This document shows positions 5,922 through 6,074 of a stretch of DNA of 6,074 bases, in pieces. The stretch is from the NCBI GenBank assembly GCA_002351365.1, contig DEGE01000004.1, forward strand, positions 1 to 6,074, given 5' to 3'. The number at the start of each line of letters is the position of its first letter. The first letter of the stretch is position 1. The position numbers and the translations under genes were made by a program. The notes under the pieces were generated by a model. It had not been told where the DNA came from. It made no database searches and saw nothing but the letters and a program-made list of their open reading frames with translations. This DNA is from Candidatus Saccharibacteria bacterium UBA2834. Its GTDB lineage: Bacteria; Patescibacteriota; Saccharimonadia; Saccharimonadales; Saccharimonadaceae.

Positions 5922-5930
5922 ATCATAACA
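5922..5930 (-). promoter_or_regulatory. Extended -10 promoter of the PP2C gene (leaderless type)
   Basis: The minus strand reads TGT-TATGAT, a TGn-extended -10 element, followed by AAAAGT and then the ATG at 5915. The six-base spacing places the transcription start at the start codon. There is no recognisable -35 at 16-18 bp, which fits an extended -10 promoter. Confidence 0.6.
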
Positions 5931-5951
5931 TAAGCGTTAATTTATGAAATT

Positions 5952-5970
5952 TGTAAAAATATGTTTTACA
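5952..5970. promoter_or_regulatory. Operator-like inverted repeat TGTAAAA-N5-TTTTACA
   Basis: A perfect 7-bp inverted repeat around ATATG (19 bp) lies between the PP2C promoter and the rightward promoter, ending 2 bases before the rightward -35. A second, overlapping perfect repeat, ATATGT-TTT-ACATAT (5959-5973), shares its last base with the -35. The size and symmetry suit a dimeric repressor or activator. The AT-rich context raises the chance of coincidence. Confidence 0.45.
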
Positions 5971-5972
5971 TA

Positions 5973-6001
5973 TTGACAAAAATAAACATATGTGCTATAA
6001 T
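5973..6001 (+). promoter_or_regulatory. Consensus-perfect rightward promoter
   Basis: TTGACA (5973-5978), a 17-bp spacer and TATAAT (5996-6001) match the sigma70 consensus at every position. A TGC just before the -10 adds the extended -10 element. The predicted start is near 6007-6009. The palindrome ACATATGT (5986-5993) lies between the two hexamers. This is by far the strongest promoter in the window, and its product lies to the right. Confidence 0.88.
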
Positions 6002-6008
6002 GCAACAC

Positions 6009-6038
6009 GCAAGCTTGGAAATCCCATCACTTGCAAGC
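6009..6038 (+). other. Hairpin at the 5' end of the rightward transcript
   Basis: Just after the predicted start, GCTTG (6013-6017) can pair with CAAGC (6034-6038), or alternatively GCAAG (6009-6013) with CTTGC (6030-6034). The loop contains GGAAATCCCATCA. The two pairings are mutually exclusive and only 5 bp each. This may be a structured 5' leader or the start of a non-coding RNA. Confidence 0.3.
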
Positions 6039-6041
6039 ACA

Positions 6042-6074
6042 TTTCAATCGTTTCAATCGTTTCAATCGTTTCAA
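6042..6074. repeat. Tandem 9-bp repeat TTTCAATCG, 3.7 copies, continuing past the edge
   Basis: Three identical head-to-tail copies (6042-6050, 6051-6059, 6060-6068) and a partial fourth (TTTCAA) reach the last base of the window, so the full copy number is unknown. The array begins about 35 bases downstream of the predicted start of the strong rightward promoter. As coding sequence the unit would read Phe-Gln-Ser in the frame open from 6015. As DNA it could be iteron-like or a slippage-prone microsatellite. If the window ends where a contig ends, the repeat may have stopped the assembly. Confidence 0.85.

Noticed and set aside
6042..6074. CRISPR repeat, because GTTTCAATC resembles the start of many CRISPR repeats
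   Set aside because: The units are 9 bases and directly contiguous with no spacers, and no cas gene is visible.
6000..6074. ATG at 6000 starting a small protein through the 9-bp repeats
   Set aside because: The ATG overlaps the last two bases of the -10 box and so lies upstream of the predicted transcript start. The frame remains possible only with another start such as TTG 6015.
1..6074. Insertion sequence, prophage, toxin-antitoxin or defence system
   Set aside because: No transposase, integrase, terminal inverted repeats, phage gene or recognised defence domain was found.

Overview
The window looks like bacterial chromosome, most likely from a Candidate Phyla Radiation / Patescibacteria lineage such as Candidatus Saccharibacteria (TM7). 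That placement is inferred from the gene mix (small ion and membrane proteins, a DUF2974-type hydrolase, an unusual PP2C phosphatase), the tight packing and the A/T-leaning codon use. No rRNA or other marker gene is present, so it is only moderately secure. All five complete genes end in TAA or TAG, and no reading frame contains an internal TGA. The standard genetic code fits, but the window does not test it.

Layout, left to right. (1) An acidic protein of unknown function, on the minus strand, runs off the left edge. It is more GC-rich and much more CTG-rich than its neighbours. (2) A hemolysin III / CREST-type membrane protein (minus) is divergent from (3) a CorA-like Mg2+/divalent-metal channel (plus). 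The CorA gene overlaps (4) a six-helix HdeD/DUF308-type membrane protein by one base, forming a two-gene operon. (5) A 194-base gap holds a sigma70-like promoter, three AAAGTC repeats exactly 11 bp apart, and a strong intrinsic terminator. Together these could express an RNA of about 100 nt. (6) A DUF2974 (Mbeg1-like) alpha/beta hydrolase (plus) runs tail-to-tail into (7) a 508-aa protein with a C-terminal PP2C phosphatase domain (minus), and their stop codons overlap. (8) The right end holds a consensus-perfect promoter (TTGACA, 17 bp, TGC-TATAAT) with operator-like inverted repeats. Downstream of it are a small hairpin and a 9-bp tandem repeat (TTTCAATCG) that continues past the window.

A theme runs through the window. 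Three genes (hemolysin III, DUF2974 hydrolase, PP2C) have a TATAAT or TATGAT box exactly 6 bases before the ATG and no Shine-Dalgarno sequence, so they probably make leaderless mRNAs. CorA, the DUF308 gene and the left-edge gene have Shine-Dalgarno-like sequences instead. The genes do not form one obvious pathway. CorA, DUF308 and hemolysin III are all membrane proteins plausibly tied to ion or envelope stress, and the PP2C protein is a candidate signalling phosphatase whose kinase is not in view. The most unexplained parts are the right-end promoter/repeat region and the small-RNA candidate in the DUF308-DUF2974 gap.
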